This document shows, piece by piece, positions 1-9,661 of a stretch of DNA of 29,042 bases (positions within the stretch are counted from its first letter, which is position 1; the number at the start of each line of letters is the position of its first letter). Made by a program: the position numbers and the translations under genes. This DNA is from Beroe ovata (Eukaryota > Ctenophora > Nuda > Beroida > Beroidae), in assembly GCA_946803715.1 (NCBI GenBank), contig CAMPET010000102.1, forward strand, positions 125,765 through 154,806, in the 5' to 3' direction. The notes beneath the pieces are model-generated. The model was not told the DNA's origin and made no database searches. It saw only the letters and a program-made list of their open reading frames with translations.

Positions 1-34
1 GTGTGTGCGTTTGTGTGTTTGTGTGTGTGTGTTT
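1..34. repeat. (GT)n-type microsatellite, left edge
   Basis: Nearly pure GT dinucleotides with a few TTT and GC interruptions, cut by the window edge, so its true length is unknown. Confidence 0.9.
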
Positions 35-289
35 GAGAGTGGGAGTGATGCGATTATTCGATTTAGTATCAAGCCAAGATCGAGCGGCTGGTTGCTGGAC
101 GACAATATCATCGGGATAATTTACGAACAAAACAATAAATATATGAATGAACCGATCGCCAAATAGGTGTAATCAAATAATTGATCAACATCGGCTCTTC
201 TCGATATCATATAGCAAGGAGAAATCGATTTATAAATATGACTGCAGATAGATAACAATTACATAATAGTAACCGATCAGTATGTTGTA

Positions 290-1115
290 GGGAGGGGAAG
301 CAAATCGTAATTACAGGGGAGGCAGGAAGGGCGGGCGATGTGAATTAGAGGGAAGAAGGGAGGCGTGAGAGGGAGACTGTGGGATGTCCATTGTGCATGG
401 GTGGAGCTAGGAGGACTGGAGGATGATATGTTAGAGTTTTAGGGAATGGGGGTGATGATGATGTAGATGATGTGAAGGGGAGAGGAATTGGAGTTAAGAA
501 ACAGAAAGTCGGGACGCAGATGGCTGAGGGCCTAGGGGATCGGCTGAGGGCCTAGGGGATCGGCTGAGGGCCTAGGGGATCGGCTGAGGGCGGGGGAATG
601 GCTGAGGGCGGGGGAACGGCTGAGGGCGGGGGAAAGGCTGAGGGCGGGGAAATGGCTGCGCGATTTCCTCATGTCGAGGCTCATGACAGCCGGGTTATAG
701 GAGAGACACGGATTGAAGAAAGAGAAGCCCTTTGCCCGTGATCGGAGGAGGGTGGTCAGCCTTTAAAAAGGAGAATAAGAAAAAGAAGAATTTTATATGG
801 CCCCTTACACGTGTTGAATTATAGGGGATGAGTGATGAGGGCCACTCATGACGAGAGGTAGGGGAGAGAAAATGAATCATGAGGTGGGAAGAGTAGTGGC
901 TGAGGGGGATGAGGTTGATAGTAGATCAGCTGGTGTAGGCTGGTAGGTGATGCTGGACTTCGTGGAAGTTTATTGGGAGAATTTGGAAGTGGGGTGCCAG
1001 ATAAGAGAGCGATAAGGTGAGCTGATGAAGGAGGAAGCAGTTCAATGAGTAGAGGGTGAGAGCCGGGAGGTGTGAAGAGAATTGAGGCGTGAGACCATGT
1101 GTGTGCGCGCCGCAA
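290..1115. other. Strongly purine-rich (+ strand) low-complexity tract
   Basis: The + strand is dominated by G and A (runs such as gggaggggaag, gagggaagaaggg and gaggaggatgatatg) and has very few C. The complement is therefore pyrimidine-rich, which removes stop codons from minus-strand frames and explains the open frames at 695-880 and 846-1115 (rich in Ser, Leu, Pro, Phe) without any gene. No coding feature is supported. Tracts of this kind can form triplex or G-quadruplex structures; that is inference. Confidence 0.7.
522..653. repeat. Two-phase G-rich minisatellite (3 x 20 bp, then 4 x 18 bp)
   Basis: Three 20-bp units sharing ggctgagggcctaggggat (522-541, 542-561, 562-581) run directly into four 18-bp units, ggctgagggcgggggaa plus one variable base (582-599, 600-617, 618-635, 636-653). 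Both share the ggctgaggg head, so one family probably changed period by a small indel and re-expanded. The 18-bp units carry GGG-C-GGGGG blocks separated by 9 nt, a plausible G-quadruplex pattern. Confidence 0.92.
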
Positions 1116-2480
1116 TTCTCTTGTAAATGGTCGAGTAAACTTGAACAGAACGTGATGGAGTCTGGTTGGCGTTTAACGGCTGAGAAAAGACCTGGGCTGA
1201 GACTTAAAACTTGAGAAAGAACTGATGAGCCGCTGTTGTGAATCGCTGAGGTTTTAATTTAAGTAGAACACGTACTGCACAGAGGTTTTTTCATTGAGAT
1301 TTTAGAGGAGTGATCGAAAATGGGTCGATCTAAACTTGTCCCAAGGGTTATAGTTACGTAGACCGGTTTATTATTATAGACCGATCATGGGTCGTAATCT
1401 CGTGATGGAAAGGCGATTTAATTATCTCACAGGAAAAATTCAGAGGCAGGTCTGTATGAATATGGCGCGACTATCAATACTAACTATAGGGCGTGGCCCA
1501 ACTTGTGGTCATGAAATCCCCAGGAATCGGCAGAAAATAATGTTCCATCCTGTGGTCTAGGTGTGGACTGGATTGCAGGAGCCGTGTGTCGGTGTACGTG
1601 TTGGTTTATGATATAACTGACTATAAGTATAAATCGTTAATAGTTAATCGTATTGGAGGAGTATGATGATAGTGAAAATATGAATATGACGAGTTTATTT
1701 GCAGAGGCCATGATTATCTCAACATGAACACTGCTGCGAGGTTGATGTCGCGATTCATCAGAATTCCCGGAAATAGCAAAAGGGCGTGCGCCACGTGGAT
1801 TGAAGCATATTATTCAAGACGTATAATTTTGTTGTTATATTAAAAACGCGTCTGAAAAATATGCTTACAATACCAAGCCTATATATTCATTCAGCGGAGA
1901 AGCGTAGCTTTTGATAGTGTCTAAAGATGGTGTGAAAAAAGTTGAAAATAGAAAAAAATAGAGCGAAATAAAGAGGCAGACGATTCAAACGAAAAAATGA
2001 GAGAATGAATCCCTTTCCGCAGGACTCTTTGGGATTATTAAGGAAATAGATTCAACTATAATTAGGTTAGTAGTGTGAAATTCGTGTGAAATGGAATTCA
2101 GCTGACTTTGAGGCATGGGAAAATGAAAAATTAGGTAGCATATAAAGAAGCTAAAGCTTATAGGAATTAGATAAGATACTAAATTTACCTTGGGGTGAAA
2201 AGTTCTGTGGTCACAAAAATAATACGGACCCTGGGATAATTCGATCGCAGGATCGCAGATGGAAAGCTCATGGGCATATAGTGTTTCACAGAGGACTGCA
2301 AACGAAATATGGGATAATGTGAACCTGAAAATCCAATTTTCACAACATAATATAGGTGTGAATATGCTGGGAAGAGGAAATATAATCATACCCGATGAAT
2401 AATTATAACCTAATTTTGACCAAATTATGGCACTGTAGCTTAAGGTGACGGAAGGAGAAGAAAGGACCTTCCTCACAAGA
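1116..2480. other. No gene recognised; weaker purine-skewed AT-rich DNA
   Basis: The + strand stays A/G-rich (for example the A-rich stretch near 1935-1970). The window's longest frame, minus strand 1985-2497 (170 codons), lies here. Its composition (Ile, Phe, Ser, Leu) is what a pyrimidine-rich strand gives by default, and no domain is recognisable. I do not call it a gene. Confidence 0.55.
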
Positions 2481-2579
2481 GTATGAACAATGAACATGTG
2501 CGGCTGTTATCTAAGACCTTAGCGAATAGAGATCATGACCAAGTACTGAATAGAGAAGAAACTCAGAAAACTCAGTATG

Positions 2580-2650
2580 GGATTGACCGGGGCTTGAACC
2601 CAGAACCTCAGGAATCGCGCCTGTTGCTCTACCAATTGAGCTACGCGGCT
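2580..2650 (-). mobile_element. tRNA-derived SINE-like head (decayed tRNA)
   Basis: On the minus strand an A box (TAGCTCAATTGG, 2632-2643) and a B box (GGTTCAAGCCC, 2590-2600) sit about 31 nt apart, the tRNA spacing for an internal pol III promoter. The D stem (GCTC/GAGC) and T stem (CTGGG/CCCGG) pair. The anticodon stem is only partly paired (CAGG/CCTG), its loop CGCGATT lacks U33, and the expected acceptor ends (AGCCGCG and TCAATCC) do not pair. This is therefore not a functional tRNA gene. Such heads are typical of tRNA-derived SINEs, although I see neither a poly-A or simple 3' tail nor target-site duplications. A lone tRNA pseudogene is the alternative. Confidence 0.6.
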
Positions 2651-2880
2651 CGCGTCAGAGGGCCTAGCATCGCCAGGCAATCTATACTCTATAGTCAGCA
2701 ATTTGAAAATCGAAATAAGTGAAAAAGTAAATTACAGACCATAACATTCTCTTTATCAAGAGATATAATGGTAGTACTTTCATAGTTGAGGTTCTACGAG
2801 TTTAAATGTACCTACATACACTGATCATGCAAACGGAAAAGAATTTGCTCCAAGAGACAAGAAATAAGCTCAACATCAAC

Positions 2881-3499
2881 AACACATACACACAAGTATA
2901 AGCACGGAAAACATACACACATACACGCATACACACACGTCTCATCCCACACACGCGCATATTGTTTTTTCGAGTGCATAACATGACCATATGGCGTCTT
3001 GATTGTGACTATATGTAACAGTCGACTAGTCTAAGCTACAGTTATAGACTGATCACGTCTCGAAATTTCTCAAGTCGAATAGATATTGCTATGCAGCAAA
3101 CCGCAAAATCCTTGTTTCAGATATAAAGAGCACATAATAATAAGAACATATTAAGAAAAGGGCTGGGCAGAATTTCGCAAAATTCACTGAATCGGAATAG
3201 GGTTAAGACTTTAGAGTTCAGAACGAAGTTTCGAGATTGGAAAAGGAATAAAGAATTCCATTCTGGTTTGTCGATCAAATGAACTCTATCAAAAACCTGC
3301 AGCAACTAAAGAAAGAGCATAGTCGATGGTTCATATTTTATCATAATGTAAATGGAACATTGGAACAGCTTATCACTTATCAGTCATCAGAGTACAATAC
3401 AATATACAATGAATTAGACCGAGAGATGTAAAATGGACAGAGTTAAATATAGCACTCGAAACAGTGCTCTCATCCCTATGTACAAGAATATCGAACCCA
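2881..3499. repeat. Tandem duplication, copy 1 (~610 bp)
   Basis: It runs from a CA-rich tract through the landmark cgagtgcataacatgacc (2971) to atggacagagttaaatatag (3433) and tcgaaccca (3491-3499). The same landmarks recur in the same order at 3580 and 4014, offset by 609 and 581 bp. Relative to copy 2 there are small indels, for instance about 20 extra bases near 3355-3385, plus scattered substitutions; I estimate roughly 90% identity by eye. No coding content is seen. Confidence 0.9.
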
Positions 3500-3548
3500 N
3501 CACACACACACACACACACACATACAAACACACACACACACACACACG
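3500..3548. repeat. (CA)n microsatellite with an undetermined base (N at 3500)
   Basis: A pure CA run with one CATACAAA interruption. The single N at 3500 sits exactly at the junction of the two duplicated units, so tract length and adjacency were not resolved by the assembly. Confidence 0.92.
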
Positions 3549-4080
3549 TCACATCCCACACACGCGCATATTGTTTTTTCGAGTGCAGAACATGACCATA
3601 TGGCGTCTTCATTGTGACTATATGTAACAGTCGACTAGTCTAAGCTACAGTTATAGACTGATCACGTCTCGAAAGTCTATAGTAGAGATTGCTATGCAAC
3701 AAACCGCAAAATCCTTGTTTCAGATAAGAGCATTTAATAATATGAGTATATTAAGAAAAGGGCTTGGCAGAATTTCGCAAAATTCACTGAATCGGAATAG
3801 GGGTTTAGAGTTTAGAACGAAGTTTCGAGATTGGAAAAGGAATAAAGATTAAAGAAATCCAGGCTGGTTTGTCGATCAAAAGAACTCTATCATAAACCTG
3901 CAGCAACTAAGAAAGAGCATAGTCGATGGTTCATATTTTATCATAATGTAAATGAAACAGCTTATCAGAGTACAATACAATAGACATTAATGAATTAAAC
4001 CGAGAGATGTAAAATGGACAGAGTTAAATATAGCACTCGAAACTGTGCTCTCATCCCTATGTACAAGAATATCGAACCCA
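3501..4080. repeat. Tandem duplication, copy 2 (~580 bp)
   Basis: This is the second copy of the unit above. It begins in a long (CA)n tract and ends with tcgaaccca at 4072-4080, after which the sequence diverges from copy 1. Matching landmarks are gagtgcagaacatgacc (3581), tcgactagtctaagctac and atggacagagttaaatatag (4014). The 64- and 82-codon frames here are duplicates of each other and read partly through (CA)n, so they are not genes. Confidence 0.9.
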
Positions 4081-4125
4081 ACTTTACCTTTGAGATCACT
4101 ATCTCATCAGAAATTACCATTTACC

Positions 4126-4231
4126 ATTGGAGACACGCGCGCGCGTTTCCCATTGGCTGTATTCTTTGTCACGTGTTAAATTCCTGCGGTTTCATTGGTC
4201 GAGATATGAAACAGTGCAATCGAGGTCCAAT
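4126..4231. promoter_or_regulatory. CCAAT / E-box cluster (promoter-like)
   Basis: ATTGG (reverse CCAAT) occurs at 4126-4130, 4152-4156 and 4194-4198, and CCAAT at 4227-4231. A CG run (cgcgcgcg) lies near 4136-4144, and TGTCACGTG at 4167-4175. CCAAT boxes are bound by NF-Y and CACGTG by bHLH-Zip factors (USF, MITF/TFE). The arrangement resembles a TATA-less promoter or enhancer, but no gene is recognised on either side. Confidence 0.35.
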
Positions 4232-5250
4232 GAGGGATAGATTATGTATGGTTGAGTTGTAATTGGGTTATATTTACATCGACAAGCCAGTGGGTAATAG
4301 CTGTAACTATATAGCTAGCTGATACAACTGAACTTATTGCTCACAACTAGGGACATTTTGAAGGGACATAATTTACTTATTGGAGGACACAATGACATAC
4401 TTCATTATGCAGGTATATTATTGCGGACAATGTGATACACTTAATTAGATCGTGATTATGAGAACTGTAGTAACTATATACAGTGATTAGAGTCATCTTT
4501 AGCTCTATAGCAACGTCCATGATAGCAACAATAGGAGATAGCAACAGTAATTCCTTCGCAACTTAGCAACATTATCATTGGCTAATGATCTTTTACCACG
4601 AGCAACATGATTACCCTAAAATACCCTATTTATACCACACTGTAGCTGTAGCTGGTGGACCTATTTCCAGTTACCCGATATACTGATTTGCACTCTTTAT
4701 TGGAAGTAACTATGAATTCCTTACGATATAATCGGACTAAAGATGTCTACGGTGATTTGGATGAACTGAGCAGGTGAATTGTGTGTGGTGGATGTACCAA
4801 TCGCCTCAAATATAACATTGAAATGACTTTATTTGAGGTCGACCACTATTTTCGTGTTCAGCTTAAAATATCAGCTGTTGTCTTACAGAATGCAGTTTCA
4901 AATGAAACAGAGATCAAAGTATCCACGAATATCTGCACGTTAGCCCGCTAGCGACGAGATTATGACGTCACAAATCCAATAGTCTGTGTTACCGAGTACT
5001 ATCTGATTACGTTATTCAACAAGTTACGCATATTTTTCGAAAAATTATTACGCAATTATTTCGAATATATGGCTATAATGTCGTATACCTCTAATTGTAA
5101 CAATCACTGATTTTCAAAGTTGTGGCTTCCTAACCGGAAACGAATACCATGGGCTGCACTCGAGTCATGATAAATGCTGGGGGAAGACTGAGAAGTGAAT
5201 ATTCATCGAGGTGAACTATAAACCAGACTTGGATCAAGTTATACTTAATA
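4232..5250. other. No gene recognised
   Basis: AT-rich unique sequence with stops in all frames. The only pattern noted is a CRE-like site near 4963 (separate entry). Confidence 0.5.
4963..4980. promoter_or_regulatory. CRE-like palindrome next to CCAAT
   Basis: TGACGTCAC (4963-4971) is followed 5 bp after the palindrome by CCAAT (4976-4980). TGACGTCA is the CREB/ATF consensus. Function is inferred only. Confidence 0.25.
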
Positions 5251-5255
5251 TAACG

Positions 5256-5317
5256 CACAGACACAAACACAGACACAAACACACACAGACACACACAGAC
5301 ACAGACACACACACACA
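5256..5317. repeat. Interrupted (CA)n microsatellite
   Basis: CA dinucleotides interrupted by GACA and AAACA steps (cacagacacaaacacagac). It is roughly the reverse complement of the tract at 5437-5534. Confidence 0.9.
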
Positions 5318-5436
5318 ATCATGGGTAACGCATGAATGCCCTGTCAAATATTGATATGTTAATGTACTCACGCCCACGGACGATTATAGACACAACCATA
5401 AACAATAGCATAAACACAGCTGCGCGCATGGGTATG

Positions 5437-5534
5437 AGTGTGTGTGTGTGTGTGTGTGTGTGTGTCTGTGTCTGTGTGTATGTGTGTGTCTGTGTGTCTG
5501 TGTGTATCTGTGTGTGTGTATCTGTGTGTGTGTC
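5437..5534. repeat. Interrupted (GT)n microsatellite, inverted partner of 5256-5317
   Basis: A pure (GT) block followed by GTCTGTGT and GTATCTGTGT variants. It faces the CA tract about 120 bp upstream, so the two arms can pair. The Val-Cys-rich frames across both tracts are translation artefacts. Confidence 0.9.
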
Positions 5535-5639
5535 TTCGTGACACTATCCTAAAGCTAACTGGCGTGTAACACAGATACCTAGGTAATAATCATTCTTGTG
5601 GCGGGAATATGAAGGGCTCTATGAGGATATCAATTTCTG

Positions 5640-5867
5640 ATGATAACGATAATTGAGTTATTGGAATCAATATTACAACTAGACGAGAACTGTTTAACTG
5701 ATGGCTTGGAATCAGAGAATTGCCAAAATCTAAATCAACTACCATCAACGAAATCAGGGATTAATCAGGATAAAGACAGTCCTTATTCCAGCGTTAACCA
5801 ACGTCTTTTTGGATTAGGGCTTGGTAAAAAGGCAAGACTGTCAATCAAATTAGACTTTACAAAATAG
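5640..5867 (+). other. Unassigned open frame with coding-like composition (75 codons)
   Basis: ATG at 5640 opens a frame rich in Glu, Asp, Asn, Gln and Ser (early part ELLESILQLDENCLTDG, C-terminal GLGLGKKARLSIKLDFTK) and free of simple sequence. A second frame reads MKGSMRISISDDNDN just upstream and stops inside the start of this one. I recognise no family. It could be a decayed exon or chance. The charged, low-repeat composition is the only argument for coding. Confidence 0.2.
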
Positions 5868-6133
5868 GGACTGGGGAACAAATCGACAGGAACCCCGCGT
5901 TGGAATAGTGGATATCAATTACATTTCCTTGAATTGGGCCGGATTTTTCAACAAAATATTATGCGTAATCTAATTTCGCATAAAAGTTGCAGGAAAAACA
6001 ACAGAATATTCGTCCGATAATTAGATATAATGGACCTCTGTAAATTTGAACTGAAATTCTGTGTCAGAGGCAAAGGAAATGACTGCAGCAAAAAACCTGG
6101 CTCTCTCAGCAACGCAACATCAGGAACAATCTG

Positions 6134-6178
6134 CACAGTGAGCAACCTACTACACAGTGAGCAACCTACTACACAGAG
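6134..6178. repeat. 19-bp tandem repeat, 2.3 copies
   Basis: The unit cacagtgagcaacctacta occurs at 6134-6152 and 6153-6171, followed by a partial copy. It lies inside the 143-codon minus-strand frame 5948-6379, which weakens that frame as a gene. Confidence 0.9.
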
Positions 6179-6330
6179 AAAGGAAGCGGTCGCCGCGGTG
6201 TGATATGAAATTGGCACATGTCCAAATATATAATGTGGACGATAGGTAAAATGTAGAAAATGTTGATAAGTGTAGCGATATGTGTACACTATAATAGAGT
6301 GTGGAAAACGTTCTGACATAATAATGGATA

Positions 6331-6360
6331 TGTACAGTAGAATGATGTACAGTAGAATGA
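6331..6360. repeat. 15-bp direct repeat, 2 exact copies
   Basis: tgtacagtagaatga at 6331-6345 and again at 6346-6360. Confidence 0.9.
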
Positions 6361-6429
6361 ATAGATAAGTACATGACATTCAAACGTATGTAACTACTAT
6401 ACCTAGTACATACCTACGTACTTACAGCT

Positions 6430-6612
6430 ACACAGTGTGTAAATGTGTACGTAGTGTGTACCTACTTAGTGTGTTCATGGTTCATGTGTATAACATGTAG
6501 TGTGTGTGTATATATGTGTGACGTGTGTGTGTTTGTGTGTAAGTGTGTACTGTGTATGTGTGTGAGTGCACTGTGTGTACACTGCAGTACTGTGTGTTTG
6601 TGTGTTTCCTTG
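6430..6612. repeat. Cryptically simple GT-rich tract
   Basis: Repeated GTGTGT and GTGTAC words without a fixed period (gtacgtagtgtgtacc, tgtgtacactgcagtactg). The + frame 6445-6663, rich in Cys and Val, comes from this composition. Confidence 0.8.
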
Positions 6613-6690
6613 TCTACCGATAATGATGCCGACAAACACTTGAGTCATAAGAGCACTTTATAAGAGCCAGTTGTGTGTCATAGGGTACCT

Positions 6691-6776
6691 GACGACAACC
6701 ATAATCTACAATGACCATGCAGACGACAACAATAAATCATAACGACGACAACCATAATCTACGACAACCATCATGA
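6691..6776. repeat. Interrupted direct repeats of gacgacaaccataatctac
   Basis: Full copies lie at 6691-6709 and 6744-6762, and partial copies at 6722 (gacgacaacaataa) and 6761 (acgacaaccatcatgat). The degenerate spacing suggests a decayed minisatellite. Confidence 0.8.
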
Positions 6777-6904
6777 TCGAAGGCTGATCAGGAATAAAGG
6801 ATTGACGTGAGTAATTCGAGTTCGGCAAGTTTCCCCCGAGAGAGAAAACTGTTCCTATGGATGTTCCCGTCGCAGCAAGCTCTACTTAAGTATGCGACAT
6901 GATA

Positions 6905-6914
6905 TGACGTCACG
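6905..6914. promoter_or_regulatory. CRE-like palindrome TGACGTCACG
   Basis: Second of three TGACGTCAC sites in the window. It carries overlapping half sites (TGACGTCACGTAATC). No promoter context is visible. Confidence 0.2.
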
Positions 6915-7738
6915 TAATCAATATGATCATGACACATGATGGACAGCAAAAACAATAACAATCTGTCTCAGATTGTGTTTACAAACAACCGTCTGTGGAA
7001 ATCTGTAGACCCATGATTTCATACTTAGAAAACAGCAGCATAATCATTCAAAGACGGGAGGTTGTTTGATGTGTGACTTAATCTGTAAAATTGAGAATTT
7101 AATATACAAATACCTACAAACCGTGCCCAATTAATGGAGTTAAATATCGAATGTAAGACAAGGTTGTTTTGTGAGTTTGTAAACAGGCGAGCCCTCTTCA
7201 CCGCCCACAGACCATAACAAAAACAAAAACATCGCGATATTCTCAGGAAAATATCCATTCCTTAAAACTTTCCAAAATGAAAACGGTATTTGTTGAGAAG
7301 ATAATTAATTAGCTTTTTCCAAGAAATTACATCGGGTTTCCGAGAGGTTAACAAGCCACGATTTATCACCTACCTACTACGGCAAGGTTTTCTGGAACGA
7401 GGTCTTTGCAAAGGTTTGGTCTAGTTCCAACAATTATTCTAGAAAAACCACAGGCTTAACTTTATCCCACGTTTTGTAACGGAATACAATTAGAATTTTT
7501 TCCTTTCTAGAAGAAGCGGAAAATTAAATTTTGCGATGAAGTAATTACACAAATCTGAGGTAAAAACGACCAGCTCAAATCATAATGTTACGCGAGAGGG
7601 TTGAAAATACCGGCTGCAATATATCTCTGTGACCCACTGCGGATTCTGACTGATCAAGCCTCGCGATGAAGCTCTATATCATCGTAGCGGCATATTTACG
7701 GCGACACATACCTATGCAAAAGCCAAAACGTGACCATC
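6915..7738. other. No gene recognised
   Basis: AT-rich unique sequence. The 77-codon minus-strand frame at 7025-7258 has no recognisable domain and is not called. Confidence 0.5.
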
Positions 7739-7936
7739 CTATAATTCCACATATAACGGGTGATACGAGCTATCCCAGCCCCTGAGCCTGAAGGTGTGAA
7801 AAAGCATCCTAGCAACTCTTGAATAAGCTTGGGCATCGCGCTTAGATTCTTCAGAATATATGCCAGTCATGTGTGTGCCAACCTGCAACATTTTCAAGAA
7901 AAAATGTGTGTTCGGGCCAGCTAGTGGATATAACAC
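7739..7936 (-). other. Unassigned exon-like frame (minus)
   Basis: An open frame ends in GWDSSYHPLYVEL-stop, with a mixed, charged segment (SEESKRDAQAYSRVARM) before it. Inside the frame a plausible splice acceptor (a T-rich stretch, then ttgcag) would start an exon at 7882, giving about 48 codons to the stop. The family is not recognised. It could be a terminal exon, a decayed transposon fragment or chance. The frame at 8247-8456 lies upstream on the same strand. Confidence 0.2.
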
Positions 7937-8246
7937 CGATCAGGGTGAAAGATATTATAATATCCCATATTTCATGCAGTCTGGGATTGGAACCTAGGAT
8001 ACAAGTTGAGATATAGGCATGGATAGGTTGTTGTGTTCGAATCTGATGAAATATTATAACGGACAAAACATGTCCGGGTTATCCGTTTCAGTTGCGCGGA
8101 ATTGAACGTGGTGGGTGTCACAGGAAGCTCACTCCTAACGGAAAACTAAATTCAAGTGCACTGAGCGGGTCATTTGAATATCATCATAATATTCTCATGG
8201 ACTTTATTATCCCTTTACATACTAAGGAACTGCGCAGAAAATAATA
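7937..8246. other. Opposed B-box-like words; otherwise nothing
   Basis: GGTTCCAATCC (minus, about 7985-7995) matches 10 of 11 positions of the pol III B box, and GTTCGAATC (plus, about 8035) partly matches. Neither has an A box at tRNA spacing or a paired T stem, so I do not call a SINE. A palindromic gatattataatatc lies near 7952. Confidence 0.2.
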
Positions 8247-8479
8247 TCATGGCCAATACGCGACTTCTTCATAAATAGGTTCATTCTCGGAATAAAGCTC
8301 GCTAAAAATCAGTACGTGGGCCGCTGGCTCAGTGAACATATCGCAATGGATAATGCGGACTTTAGGTATTATAGTGAAGTTTTCAACATTGGAATCAGGC
8401 AAAGTGCGCATTACAGCATATATTCTGCCCACGTACACAAGACGTGTATAAATCAATAAATGTGTACGTGGGTTAGTTT
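8247..8479 (-). other. Unassigned exon-like frame (about 77 codons, minus)
   Basis: Open from a TAA near 8479 to a TGA at 8247-8249. The residues are protein-like and non-repetitive: YVGRIYAVMRTLPDS early, then IIPKVRIIHCDMF, and an acidic tail SELYSENEPIYEEV. An ATG lies at the AVM position; there is no clear upstream ATG. Local GC is higher than in the flanks. I recognise no family. It may be an exon or remnant of a larger gene. No strong donor or acceptor was found at its ends. Confidence 0.25.
8428..8472. repeat. Perfect 12-bp inverted repeat (hairpin) with 21-nt loop
   Basis: cccacgtacaca (8428-8439) pairs exactly with tgtgtacgtggg (8461-8472). The loop contains aatcaataaa, so AATAAA lies in it on the + strand. 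A third copy of the acgtggg core occurs near 8313. The function is unknown; it overlaps the 5' part of the minus-strand frame. Confidence 0.85.
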
Positions 8480-9455
8480 AAAAACGCACATATTTCTTTA
8501 ACTGGGTTTATTAGGATCGGGCAGGATAATTTATAGTGACATTTGGAGCCGTAATAGTCGTAATTTAATACAGTAGGTAATAAACAACAAATTAACTTTA
8601 CGAAGGAGAATCGGGTAAAGTATGATGAAAATTCTTTTCTGCCCCAGATTTGTGGAACTATGCACTTATTAGTTTAATCTTAGTTTAGTTTAAACTTCCA
8701 CTAGTTGGATCGAATTTTAATTATGCACTTTAGTTTATAATTAGACCTGCCGCAGGGTACAATGATGATATATGAGCTCAAAAGAGGAACCTTGGTTAGA
8801 CGTGCAAGGTACGGCGTCGAGCGTTTGATCGAGATGAAGTAATTTTATGCATAAGCATTATATTGCATTCAAGTAAGCAAAACCTAGAGAAGACATCGGG
8901 TCCTCATATCACATAAGGGTTGGTTTAATGAATATATTGTCAAAATATTAAACCTATTACGTACTGAATTCCAACGAACGTAGGTGAGCTCAAGGCAGTA
9001 CCTACATACGAAATAATTGCTCATTATTAGTATTAAGTATGTTCTTCTAAGTTTTCCGAGAATTAGTATTCTGAGCATTCCTTGATTAGATATCATATAT
9101 ACTCGACTATTAACGTTTAATCAATATTATACTAATATTTCAATCTGCCGAACTTTTAAGAGGCATCATCTGCTACTAACTAATGCTCGAGTTATAGATT
9201 ATTATTGGCAGGTCATGAGTCGTATGTGGTGGGAAAGGTCATAATATCAAGCAGGTCATTAATAATCATATTTATTTCAACGCATGGCTATTATGCAAGG
9301 ATAAAGTTTTACAACTTACCTATAGAATTAGCGCAGGAATAATAATATCGGGAATTATTAAGGTTGAATTCATCAGGTAATAACAGTAACGGCCATGTAC
9401 CATGAAAGTTGAGATTTCGGGTTAATGAAGTTAAAATTTACTGCCATTTTCCTGA
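8480..9455. other. No gene recognised
   Basis: AT-rich unique sequence with stops in all frames and no repeat of note. Confidence 0.5.
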
Positions 9456-9515
9456 GTACTCTTGGTCATCTGGCTCTTGGCCATCTGACCATCTGGCACT
9501 CTTGGCCATAAAAAT
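9456..9515. repeat. Degenerate ctcttggccatctg repeats
   Basis: ctcttggtcatctg, ctcttggccatctg, accatctg and ctcttggccat follow each other, and atggtcag just downstream is the reverse complement of ctgaccat. This is a short decayed minisatellite with an inverted element. Confidence 0.75.
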
Positions 9516-9661
9516 GGTCAGAACGTAATATTTGCCTGCTTTGAGGTGCAATTTGGTTTCTCGAAGATGGTGAAATCCATATTCCATAGTTCATGACCTA
9601 AATTAGACCGTCATAAAACTTGCGCCTGGCAAACAGATCTATGACCATGAGAAGTCCGCTG

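Noticed and set aside
1985-2497. 170-codon minus-strand frame as a gene
   Set aside because: It lies in strongly purine-skewed DNA, where the pyrimidine-rich complement lacks stops. Residues follow that composition and no domain is recognised.
2580-2650. Functional tRNA gene on the minus strand
   Set aside because: The acceptor ends do not pair, the anticodon loop lacks U33 and the anticodon stem is incomplete, so it is better read as a SINE head or tRNA pseudogene.
3433-4262. Two related proteins encoded by the duplicated unit
   Set aside because: The shared start MDRVKYSTRN reflects the DNA duplication. Copy 1 continues into CA repeats and copy 2 into promoter-like DNA, with no conserved continuation.
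5948-6379. 143-codon minus-strand frame as a gene
   Set aside because: It spans two short tandem repeats and is Tyr/Ile/Leu-rich without any recognisable domain.
7937-8070. Second tRNA-derived SINE
   Set aside because: The B-box-like words lack an A box at proper spacing and a paired T stem.
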